Positions 15,201 to 22,043 of a DNA stretch of 26,036 nt are shown in pieces. Positions within the stretch are counted from its first letter, which is position 1; each line of letters begins with the position of its first letter. Source of the DNA: a virus; IMG/VR virus record IMGVR_UViG_3300030451_001515, positions 1-26,036 of that record, one strand, 5' to 3'. Both the position numbers and the translations under genes were made by a program. Under the pieces are notes generated by a model. The model ran no database searches. It was not told where the DNA came from and saw only the letters and a list, made by a program, of their open reading frames with translations.

Positions 15201-16402
15201 TTATTTACTTTATTTTCCATAAACTCTACAGTTGTAGTTCTATAAGTATCTTCTTCGTCTTGTATTTCTAATATAGGTGAATTTACAGCGTTAGGAGCTA
15301 TAGTGCTACTACCACTTGTGTTGTTACTATTCACCTTATACATAAAATATCCATCTTGTTTTGGTATAAAACAATCTTGAGTAAATGGAGACATTATAGA
15401 ATATTCACCATCAATAAATTTAAACCTATAACCAAATCTTACAAATTTATCATGTAAAAAATCACTATCACCGTTATAGTCTATTTCATAATATTTATTG
15501 TAATTAAATATAAATTGAGGATTATCAGTAATAGTAAGCGTAGGTATAATATTAGCTGGTATAGTTACATCAAAATATGTAGTAGCTCCTGGATTTCCAC
15601 CAACAACATTACTAACAGTTGCTGTAGTTTCGTAAAAAACACCATCTAATATATATGCTATAGTTGCACCTATTATTAAATCACCTTCAAATGAACTTTT
15701 TAATATTCTTAAACTAGTTGATGCAGTGCTATAATTATTGGATAAATAACCAATACCACCATCAGGATAATGTTTACTAAAAACATCGTATAGTGTTGTT
15801 TCATAATTAGTGTCAGATACTGCCACATCAGAAGCAACCCTATATAATTCAATAGCTTTATAAGGATTATATTTAGCTACAGATATTTGATCTTCTGTAG
15901 TATAATAAGTAACTCCATTTACTAAAGCTAATGATACATTTATTTTTCTTGGTTGATTTCTATTATCTGTAAAAAATAATAATTCTTCTAATATATTAAC
16001 ACCTGTTATTGGAAAAAGTGTAGAAAAATTTAAAAAATCACCTTCAACTAATATAGAACCTACTGAACTAACAGCGTCATACATTACTATAAAAGAAGAT
16101 TTATCTGCTCCAGGTGAAACTTTATAATCACTACCAGTATTATCTGTTAAAAATAAAAAAACTCTATTATTTATTTCATCAGTGCAATAACCTATAGAAA
16201 ATAAGTTATCATTATTACATAGTTGTCTAAAATCAAAAGATAAAGCATTTCCTAATACATTTTCTAATGCACCAACGTTTTGACCTTCAGATTTGCTAAT
16301 CTGAGTATTTACCGCGTTTCTATATTCACCATTAGGTATTAATCGATCATCAAGATCTTTGTTCATTCTACCCTTTAGAAAATTATTGGTTATTTTTGCC
16401 AT
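12251..16402 (-). CDS. Large muzzle-like tail protein with inserted repeat domains
   Basis: This 1383-residue protein starts with a motif typical of phage stabilisation/muzzle proteins: NFLKGRMNKDLDDRLIPNGEYRNA, then GALENVLGN, with FFTDNRNQPRKIN at about residues 143-155. This suggests a beta-propeller tail component. The region 160-900 keeps elements such as YRFKFIDGEYSIMSPFTQ and NYQVGVVLSDRYGRQSSV, which read as core family motifs. Three Gly/Thr/Val-rich beta modules interrupt it, at about residues 451-519, 592-664 and 923-1008. The C-terminal 190 residues are Ser/Gly-rich with seven Cys (1197, 1289, 1303, 1314, 1336, 1357, 1380) and look like an exposed adhesion domain. It is placed between ring-type connectors and the second tail protein, where crAss-like phages encode the muzzle. 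The family call is from remembered motifs and gene order. Confidence 0.7.
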   Translation of the reverse strand: MAKITNNFLKGRMNKDLDDRLIPNGEYRNAVNTQISKSEGQNVGALENVLGNALSFDFRQLCNNDNLFSIGYCTDEINNRVFLFLTDNTGSDYKVSPGADKSSFIVMYDAVSSVGSILVEGDFLNFSTLFPITGVNILEELLFFTDNRNQPRKINVSLALVNGVTYYTTEDQISVAKYNPYKAIELYRVASDVAVSDTNYETTLYDVFSKHYPDGGIGYLSNNYSTASTSLRILKSSFEGDLIIGATIAYILDGVFYETTATVSNVVGGNPGATTYFDVTIPANIIPTLTITDNPQFIFNYNKYYEIDYNGDSDFLHDKFVRFGYRFKFIDGEYSIMSPFTQDCFIPKQDGYFMYKVNSNNTSGSSTIAPNAVNSPILEIQDEEDTYRTTTVEFMENKVNKILLRIPLPYNSTQMQSILKVEEIDILYKESDTNNINVVDSVSISTIQNQTGTAEVNGTPAATTSIPVDTVTGGIRVGALVTGTGIVNSPTVVSFDGTTVILSTAQTLANNTVLTFGDPSIFEYEYQSTKPVKTLPSSETTRTYDVVPVKALSQEVISNRIVYGNFQNKHNPPSTINYNVGIGEKTEFNIGTGGALVNGATGATADNFAIDTITGVINNGMTVTASNPGIPANTVVVSYIGSTLTISNNLTQSLPDNTVLTFSSSNPTAYTTSSVEYPNSSLKQNRNYQVGVVLSDRYGRQSSVILSSSDNSVSLNNKNYLGSTVFNPYIDSNIAARTFLGNSLKVLFNDPISGSTTGLYNNDTTSIDYNPTGWYSYKIVVKQTEQEYYNVYLPGVMAAYPEDINKELGKTSHAVLINDNINKVPRDLTEVGPEQKLFRSSVILHGRVENLNNNEGVGPYTADVTNKQYYPGLLPPIVSAIATDDDLFNGINNVNYSAPIEFYNVDADPLVARINTPSGKFGIQAVITTAEATGVNQAGPNFEFQITGASISPTSGIVPGQKISGPGIPDGCTVVKLTPAAGNFDVSINNPSGATTSTGAGDVITFSPTPFRNANSTSPTTPRIVNMPQLAVMETDPVDSNLDIFWETTSTGLISELNTAVLGGINDSVNISGFNYTGTFLESLGNNNNILTTNFLIVDQFGNNVSYAATVPPQIELESVLDYNEPPNDVTSSFALVDYTNGQYNVKTQDFLYYSNQNTTSQTYLFNFKINYPSGVETFISQGPVSLQNVSPIILSCTNPATYVPGTSGGGVGTFHILDSQNGSNVLGLNTNKDLTWSITVTKSGVDYGPSGTGDVQIDSFINSINWRARFYFQGGNPPVSMVDGTYACVATVQDAGGATAVCNFNLIIDRTFCYTFLYNSTTDGANLGSFTYTDCQGDPTAATVNIINNGSTYTVCARAMSAGAITAGFVQQPITQTLCNGS
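13379..15052 (-). repeat. Three diverged copies of a beta module inside the muzzle-like gene
   Basis: The copies lie at about 14846-15052, 14411-14629 and 13379-13636 (protein residues 451-519, 592-664 and 923-1008). Copies 1 and 2 share the frame DT(V/I)TG-(I/V)-(G/N)-T-GI-TVV-S-GT/ST-L-NNTVLTF or DNTVLTF. Copy 3 is longer and more diverged, with GIVPGQKISGPGIPDGCTVV and DVITFSP in the same order. Ig-like or similar beta modules of this kind are common decorations on phage tail and capsid proteins. The repeats were found by eye at the protein level. Confidence 0.6.
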
Positions 16403-16408
16403 TAAATT

Positions 16409-17632
16409 TTAGTGTTTTATCCATTTAGATTTACCACGCATAAGCTGTGTAAATTCTTGTAGCTTTATATTAGATAATCTTATTTTAGCATTACGCAAAG
16501 CAGCGTATCTATCTTTTTTGTATCTTTGTACTAAATGCTCTGGTTGATTAGCTCTTGTAGATACTATATTATATAATATACTTTTATACATTGCTTCTTC
16601 CGCCATTTTAGGTACTTTAGTATCTAAGTCGTAAGCAAGTCCATCAGAAATATATTCTAACACAACTAATTTATCTACTAAATTACTAGAAAAAGTAAAC
16701 TTACCTTCTCTTTCATCAATACCAAACCAACCGTTTACTTGAGATAATGTAGGGTCTAAACCGTATAATCTACCCCAGTTCCATGGTCCATTTAAACTAT
16801 ATAAATCTGGATTAGCATAACCATAATAATCAAAATCACGATACCATTCACCATTTAATAATTTAGTATTAGCTTTTTTCCATCTTTCTTCTGTTATAGA
16901 TGTACCTTCTAAGTTTTCACCAAAATTATCTTGAGTTGGTACAGAATCACTGTCTTGTATAAAAGTATAATATGGATCAGTAGTTAGGTTGTTAGCTGGA
17001 TATAAAGGTCTTTTTACACCTAGTTGGTCTATATAACAAAAACTTACATAGTTTACATAGTCTTGTGGAATTATTAAAGACAATGTTGAAGGCACAGTTA
17101 ATTCAGATGATTTTATACTTTTCAATGTATCATAGCTAAATTCTTGTAAACTTCTTTTTGCAAAGAAAACTACATCAGATTTTTTGCATGTCTGCACAAC
17201 TTTACCGTCACCTACATAACCAACCATAAAGTTATTTACAATATCGTTAAGTTTTATATACTCATATCCACCGTAATTATCTTCTACAGTTTCACCATAA
17301 GCATCATTATTTCCGTACTTACCACCATCTAATTTTTTAAGCTGCACAACTATATAAGCGTTTGCTCCTGGGTTTCCTGTAATAGTAATTGTATTATTAG
17401 CTACAGTGTAAGCAGCTGTATACTCTGTAAAACTTCCTGGAAAACCTGTAGTACTAGTATATAGTTTAAAATTATTTAATATATAGTTTTCATTTGCAGG
17501 ATCATAATTTTTAAAAACTAAATCAGTATCAAAAGTAGTTGTAAATGATTGACCAGCTGTATTTCCAGCATCACCTCTAAAGCCTTGAGCGCCTTGGTAA
17601 TATTGTGCGTTAGTTTCTGTTATTTGTGACAT
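16409..17632 (-). CDS. Tail connector / ring-type protein with N-terminal extension
   Basis: The 407-residue product has two parts. Residues 1 to about 110 hold a short collagen-like G-x-y run (Gly14, 17, 20, 23) and a beta domain ending in NTITITGNPGANAYIVVQL, reminiscent of fibre-attachment domains. From about residue 118 the sequence matches what I recall of head-tail connector proteins in crAss-like and marine uncultured phages: IKLNDIVNNFMVGYVGDGKV, SDVVFFAKRSLQEFSYDTLK, PQDYVNYV and a closing NIKLQEFTQLMRGKSKWIKH. The role would be a ring in the tail between portal and muzzle. Its ATG overlaps the upstream gene's stop by one base (TAATG), consistent with coupled synthesis of two connector subunits. 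Confidence 0.65.
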   Translation of the reverse strand: MSQITETNAQYYQGAQGFRGDAGNTAGQSFTTTFDTDLVFKNYDPANENYILNNFKLYTSTTGFPGSFTEYTAAYTVANNTITITGNPGANAYIVVQLKKLDGGKYGNNDAYGETVEDNYGGYEYIKLNDIVNNFMVGYVGDGKVVQTCKKSDVVFFAKRSLQEFSYDTLKSIKSSELTVPSTLSLIIPQDYVNYVSFCYIDQLGVKRPLYPANNLTTDPYYTFIQDSDSVPTQDNFGENLEGTSITEERWKKANTKLLNGEWYRDFDYYGYANPDLYSLNGPWNWGRLYGLDPTLSQVNGWFGIDEREGKFTFSSNLVDKLVVLEYISDGLAYDLDTKVPKMAEEAMYKSILYNIVSTRANQPEHLVQRYKKDRYAALRNAKIRLSNIKLQEFTQLMRGKSKWIKH

Positions 17633-18378
17633 TATGATTTTTCGTTTTGTTCAACTTTTGCCGCCTCTTGAATAGCAGTTTGAATTATAGTTGGATCATT
17701 TATTATTACCCCAGCGTATTTTAAAATACCTGTAATTATATTTGTTTGCTCTGATATATCTAGTTCAAAGTTAGTAGAACCACCAGCGTTATAAACATAT
17801 TGACCTACACTACCTAATGTAAAAGCCCATACAGGTGAAGATGGTTTAAATAAACAATTTATATTTAAATTGTTAGGTTGCGGTGATACTTTTATTAATA
17901 CAGATCCTCCAGTTCCTCCTGATTTAGTAAAACATAAAGGATACTGTTTTGTTGGAGCTGTTAATTTAGACCTAGTTATTTTTTCAAAATCACTTTTACT
18001 TGTTAATTGAGTTATTGAATCAAACTGTGGTTGACCAGTATATGTAGATATAATTTCTCCTAACTTATAAATAGTTCCAGCACCTGTATATTCCCAACCT
18101 AGAATACCAGCACCAGCATTATACGTAAAAGCAACACTCTTTTCAAAAGGATATAATTTATATGAAATATCTTTAAAGACATTGAAGAACTCAGTGTCAT
18201 TTTGTGTGTTTTGTTGATTTTGACGGTTTACTTGATTACCATCAGGAAAATATGAATTAAATATTTCTTCTTGTACTTGCGTAGCTAGACTGTTAAACTC
18301 AGTAGGAGTTACATATCCTCTTTGTTCTTTGTTTAATATGTACAAGACTGTAGTATATACTGTATTTATATTTACCAT
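17632..18378 (-). CDS. Head-tail connector-type protein (248 aa)
   Basis: This 248-residue protein begins with a helical segment (INTVYTTVLYILNKEQRGYV, then TPTEFNSLATQVQEEIFNSY). That segment resembles the N-terminus of small connector proteins seen between capsid and tail genes in crAss-like and related marine phages. The middle is beta-rich with many Gly and Pro, and the C-terminus is a helix with acidic and basic residues. There is no signal peptide or membrane segment. It lies between a capsid-neighbour protein and the ring-type protein and shares the stop/start overlap with the latter, which supports a connector role. The assignment is by position and partial motif memory. Confidence 0.6.
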   Translation of the reverse strand: MVNINTVYTTVLYILNKEQRGYVTPTEFNSLATQVQEEIFNSYFPDGNQVNRQNQQNTQNDTEFFNVFKDISYKLYPFEKSVAFTYNAGAGILGWEYTGAGTIYKLGEIISTYTGQPQFDSITQLTSKSDFEKITRSKLTAPTKQYPLCFTKSGGTGGSVLIKVSPQPNNLNINCLFKPSSPVWAFTLGSVGQYVYNAGGSTNFELDISEQTNIITGILKYAGVIINDPTIIQTAIQEAAKVEQNEKS

Positions 18379-18400
18379 TTTATATTTTTATTATAATACA

Positions 18401-18420
18401 GAGGTGACTTTCGTCACCCC
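18401..18420 (-). promoter_or_regulatory. RNA hairpin with GAAA tetraloop
   Basis: On the minus strand the gap between two late genes reads GGTGAC-GAAA-GTCACC, a perfect 6-bp stem capped by a GNRA tetraloop (stem arms 18413-18418 and 18403-18408). No strong U-run follows, so a full terminator is unlikely. Partial termination, RNA processing or protection of the upstream message are the main options. Confidence 0.55.
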
Positions 18421-18438
18421 TTATATTATTATCACTTG

Positions 18439-19263
18439 TTAATTTAGTTTTTTATCTATAGATTTATAGATTTCAACACCTTCATCAGTTTTCAAGAAAG
18501 ACGCAAATGCCGAGTATGGATTTTCATCAAACGGTACATTCATTAACTTTCTATTATTTGAACCCCAATAAAATGTTCTTTGATCTTGAGATAAAGTAAT
18601 AACACCTTCTTCTTCAGCTCTAATAGCTAGGTTTCTAAGCATTACATTTTCATCTTTAGCTAATTCTATAAATAACTTTGGATTTCTTTTAGCAAATAAA
18701 AGTAAATCTCTTTTTATTTCTTTAGAACTCATTAAACCAACTTTTGAACCTAACTCAACTCTCATTATTGCTTCTGCTTGATCAATATCTATATTTCTAG
18801 CAGCATTTAAAGCGTCAATTTCCCATTCAATAACATCTAATTCATCTTCTGCGTTTTGAATTGGTTTAAATTCATAATATACTTTGTCTTTTAGTGGATG
18901 GTATATACTTAACAGTTTTTGTAAAGCAATATTTTTTGCTGGAACAGTAAGCTTACCATCTCTAAAAACAATGTGACCAAGAGTTGCTTCTCCTTTTTGC
19001 TCATCTGCAAGAGGTGAAGACATATTGGTGGCATATCTTATTTCTCTTTGTTTTTGTGTTTTTGGATCAAACCATAATAAAGCATGTTTTCTTGTATGCT
19101 TACCTGGTATTGTTAATGTTAAAGGTGTTCTTCTACCTTTTAATAGATATAATCTATCTTTTACTTCCCATTCAGGTTTTACAACCTTAGGTGTTTCTTT
19201 TTTAGGTTCTGCAACAGCCACTGGCTCTTCTACAACCTTTTCTTCTTTTTTCTTTTTTGTCAT
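18439..19263 (-). CDS. Capsid-neighbour protein, function unknown (274 aa)
   Basis: The 274-residue product has a low-complexity Lys/Glu/Val/Pro tail (residues 1-35) followed by a folded region. Motifs include LYLLKGRRTPLTLTIPGKHT, LLWFDPKTQKQREIRYATNM, KEIKRDLLLFAKRNPKLFI and FYWGSNNRKLMNVPFDENPY. I associate this set with a protein found next to the major capsid gene in many uncultured marine phages, but I know no proven function. Its position between the capsid gene and the connectors suggests a minor capsid, decoration or head-completion role. RNA hairpins flank the gene on both sides, so its expression may be set apart from that of the capsid gene. Confidence 0.75.
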   Translation of the reverse strand: MTKKKKEEKVVEEPVAVAEPKKETPKVVKPEWEVKDRLYLLKGRRTPLTLTIPGKHTRKHALLWFDPKTQKQREIRYATNMSSPLADEQKGEATLGHIVFRDGKLTVPAKNIALQKLLSIYHPLKDKVYYEFKPIQNAEDELDVIEWEIDALNAARNIDIDQAEAIMRVELGSKVGLMSSKEIKRDLLLFAKRNPKLFIELAKDENVMLRNLAIRAEEEGVITLSQDQRTFYWGSNNRKLMNVPFDENPYSAFASFLKTDEGVEIYKSIDKKLN

Positions 19264-19287
19264 GATATAATAAAATTAAATAAGTTA

Positions 19288-19319
19288 AAGGTATATGGGC
19301 GCCGAAGCGCCCTTACCTT
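19288..19319 (-). terminator. UUCG-capped hairpin directly after the capsid gene (attenuator candidate)
   Basis: Eight bases past the capsid stop codon the minus strand can fold into GGGCGC-TTCG-GCGCCC (arms 19307-19312 and 19297-19302), closed by the very stable C(UUCG)G tetraloop. An outer stem AAGGTA/TACCTT (19314-19319 and 19288-19293) flanks it with a small asymmetric bulge. The downstream sequence is AT-rich but has no clean T-run. A leaky terminator or 3'-end stabiliser that raises capsid mRNA above downstream genes is the simplest reading. Confidence 0.6.
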
Positions 19320-19327
19320 ATAAATAA

Positions 19328-20785
19328 TTACACTCCTTTGAATAATACAAAGTTGTTAGCAGCTTGTGTTACTAAACATCTTTCTGATAGGAAGTTAATT
19401 TCCATAGCATCAAGAGTTGAAGTAAATGCACCACCTGCAGAACCAGTCACCCAAGACTTCATTCTTCTATCGTCAGCTTGAGAAGCTCTATATCTAACGT
19501 GTAAGAAAGGTCTTCTAATGTTGGTTCCTAAAACTTGATCATAAACTGTAGAAGTTCCAGCTGGTACTAATACACCTTCGATTGAGTTAATACCTGTAAT
19601 CGCGCCTCTTGTAGAAGCATCATTTAAATATTTCCAATCAGTTTTGTAAAAGTCGTAAGAACCTCTTCTAAATCCTGAGAATCCTAGGTTAAGCGCCATT
19701 TCTTCTGAATTTTCAAATAATCCATAAGCAACACCACCTTGTCCACCAGCAGAAATGCTAGCTAACATATCATCAAAATCTAGAGCAGTTTGTCTTTGTA
19801 AGAAAAGCATGTTTTCTTCGATAGCTCCTTGAGTATCTAGGTTTTTAAGAATTTCATCAAAGTCAGAAATACCAGTTGCAGCAGTAAATCCTACTTCAAC
19901 ATTACCTCTGTCTTCAATAGCAGCAAATAAACCTTGAGTACCTGGTAACTTGTCAATTTGATAAGCACCACCACCTGCAGCTGTATTCAACTCACCTTCA
20001 ACACATACCATTTCTAAATAATCCTCAAATCTTAATCTAGTTTCAGACTCAGCTTTTAAATACCATAAGTATCCAGAAGCACCATCTTCAGTAGCAACTT
20101 CAACCCAACCGATTTGCGCCATATCAGAACCACTTACTACGTATTGGTTTCTAATAATAACTGGTGAGTTAGAAAATTGTTTAAAAGCAGGATCAACAGA
20201 TATTCTTTCAGCACTAGCACCTGTAGCAGTTCCAAGTAATGTAGAACGACCTTTACTATATGCAGAACCGTAAACAAATACTTTAAGACTTCCAGAATTA
20301 AAGTTGTTTGCAGCAGTATACTGAACACCGTCCCATGCTTGTACTGTAATGTTACCAACACCAGGTCCACCAAGAGTTACAGCAGTAACAATTGCTTTTC
20401 CTGAAGCACCAGTACCTTCATCTAATACAACTACAGTGTCATTTACAGAAATAACCATGTCTTGATCAGCAGCAGCACTTAATGTTAAAATAGTACCAGC
20501 ACCATTTGCGGTCATATTTTTATATGCAATATGTAATCTATTTTGCTCAGACCAGATTACTTGGTCAGAGGTCATTGGCATTTCTGCACCGACCATTCTT
20601 AAAAATCCAGATAACGTTCTGTTTCCATAACGCTCTACTTCAGCTTCGTAGACCTCTGGTAAATACTGTTGGATAAAATCATTTGCATTCGCAGCTCCAG
20701 TGTTAAACTTTAAATAATTGCTATTTAAAAGTTCTTGAGACTGAGACGGCACGATTTTACCAAACTGTGGACTTAATGTACCCAT
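19328..20785 (-). CDS. Major capsid protein (HK97-fold, crAss-like type)
   Basis: The 485-residue protein has the size and motifs I associate with crAss-like and marine Bacteroidota phage major capsid proteins. An N-terminal helical segment (NDFIQQYLPEVYEAEVERYG) is followed by a Gly/Ala/Val-rich beta region at about residues 95-180. The conserved C-terminal half contains RGSYDFYKTDWKYLND, GVLVPAGTSTVYDQVLG, RRPFLHVRYRASQADDRRMK, SWVTGSAGGAFTSTLDAMEI and FLSERCLVTQAANNFVLF. It would form the icosahedral shell. It follows a scaffold-like gene, as usual. Sampled stretches of the gene are about 40% G+C, above neighbouring genes, which fits codon selection in a highly expressed product. A stable hairpin follows its stop codon. 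Confidence 0.85.
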   Translation of the reverse strand: MGTLSPQFGKIVPSQSQELLNSNYLKFNTGAANANDFIQQYLPEVYEAEVERYGNRTLSGFLRMVGAEMPMTSDQVIWSEQNRLHIAYKNMTANGAGTILTLSAAADQDMVISVNDTVVVLDEGTGASGKAIVTAVTLGGPGVGNITVQAWDGVQYTAANNFNSGSLKVFVYGSAYSKGRSTLLGTATGASAERISVDPAFKQFSNSPVIIRNQYVVSGSDMAQIGWVEVATEDGASGYLWYLKAESETRLRFEDYLEMVCVEGELNTAAGGGAYQIDKLPGTQGLFAAIEDRGNVEVGFTAATGISDFDEILKNLDTQGAIEENMLFLQRQTALDFDDMLASISAGGQGGVAYGLFENSEEMALNLGFSGFRRGSYDFYKTDWKYLNDASTRGAITGINSIEGVLVPAGTSTVYDQVLGTNIRRPFLHVRYRASQADDRRMKSWVTGSAGGAFTSTLDAMEINFLSERCLVTQAANNFVLFKGV

Positions 20786-20802
20786 AATTAATAAATTTTA
20801 AA

Positions 20803-22017
20803 TTAGTTAAACTTTTTTGTTTTAATTTTAAGTTTTGTAGAGTCTGCACCACTAATCGATTTTACTTTAAAGCCACCAACGAAAACTTCACCTGTATTAC
20901 CTTGTCTAGCTTTTACATCAGAAAGGTTTTTAGATTTGTTAACTACATCCTTAACGGCATCGGCTTTGCCTTGTTCATAAAAATGAGTAGCGATCTTATC
21001 TACGTTTTCAGCAGCATACATTGCTTTATGATAACCAGCCGGGTCTACTACACTACCATCTGCATCTAGGAACTTCCCTATCAGATTGTTAATGTTTGAT
21101 TGGTTTTCTGCAACTGCATCACGATTTTGTATGTTATACTTGTACTTTTTGCCTCCAACTTCAAAATCAAAACCTTTGAATTGATCACTGAAAAGCTGTT
21201 TAGTACTTTGTTTAAACTTCGCGTGTAGTTGCTCAGCCTGTTCTTGCTGTTTATTGTAACGATTAAAAAAGTCCATTGCTTTTTGCTGCTCTTGAGTTAC
21301 ACCAGGACGTAATTTAATTTCGTCATAGTATTTATCTTTCAAGTTGTCTAGATATGTTCTAGCTTTAGCAACTTCTTCTTTAAATGCTAACTTTTTCTTT
21401 CGTATATCTTTTTCCTCATCAACATCTGCGTCCCATGTAAAATCTTCTAAAATAAGATTTACATCTTCAGAATCTAAATGAGGTTTATTTTTTTTGTAAT
21501 ATTCTTTTAACAATGCTATTTCATCAATATTACTATAGTCGGCGTTTAATCTAGCGTAATCCTCTATAGTACCACCTGTTTCTTTCATGAAGCTAATAAG
21601 TTTTTCTACGTTTTCAGGTAAATCTACAGTTGGTTGTTCAACTGGTTTTACTTCTGGCTGTTTTACTTCTTGTTTAACTTCTTGTTTTATTTCTTCTTCA
21701 GTTACTTCTTGGATCGGAGAAAACCCTTCAGTAGTCTCGTTGGACTCTTGTACAGGTTCTCCCACCTCTGTGCTATCTCCGGATGGTTTTTCCACAGATA
21801 CCTCCTCTGTTTCTCCGATTTGAATGGCATCGTCTTCTTTTTTAATTTCTACTTTTTTAACATCAGGCTCAACTTCTACTAAAGGTTCCTTAATACTTAC
21901 CTTTTGTATTTCTTGTTTTTTATCACCTAATTGTTTTGGTTTTTTCGGTTTTGATTTACCTTTTAAAGTAAATTCACCTTCTTGCTTCACCTCTACGGCT
22001 GCTTGTTTTTCTGACAT
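20803..22017 (-). CDS. Scaffold-like assembly protein
   Basis: This 404-residue protein lies between portal and major capsid genes, where scaffolding proteins are usually encoded. The N-terminal 140 residues are disordered and dominated by Glu, Lys, Val and Pro, with a short tandem KQEV element (residues 111-119). The middle (about 150-275) is strongly helical and charged, including DEEKDIRKKKLAFKEEVAKA and EQQKAMDFFNRYNKQQEQAE. A compact segment follows (GFDFEVGGKKYKYNI), and a basic C-terminal tail ends KLKIKTKKFN. A helical body with a basic tail that binds the capsid protein is the standard scaffold layout. No protease motif is seen. The role is inferred from position and composition. Confidence 0.7.
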   Translation of the reverse strand: MSEKQAAVEVKQEGEFTLKGKSKPKKPKQLGDKKQEIQKVSIKEPLVEVEPDVKKVEIKKEDDAIQIGETEEVSVEKPSGDSTEVGEPVQESNETTEGFSPIQEVTEEEIKQEVKQEVKQPEVKPVEQPTVDLPENVEKLISFMKETGGTIEDYARLNADYSNIDEIALLKEYYKKNKPHLDSEDVNLILEDFTWDADVDEEKDIRKKKLAFKEEVAKARTYLDNLKDKYYDEIKLRPGVTQEQQKAMDFFNRYNKQQEQAEQLHAKFKQSTKQLFSDQFKGFDFEVGGKKYKYNIQNRDAVAENQSNINNLIGKFLDADGSVVDPAGYHKAMYAAENVDKIATHFYEQGKADAVKDVVNKSKNLSDVKARQGNTGEVFVGGFKVKSISGADSTKLKIKTKKFN

Positions 22018-22043
22018 AATATAATATAATTAAATAGTTAATA

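Noticed and set aside
10733-16402. The two tail genes as one gene broken by a frameshift
   Set aside because: There is a 30-bp gap with its own leader and ATG, and both proteins have plausible termini, so two intact genes fit better.
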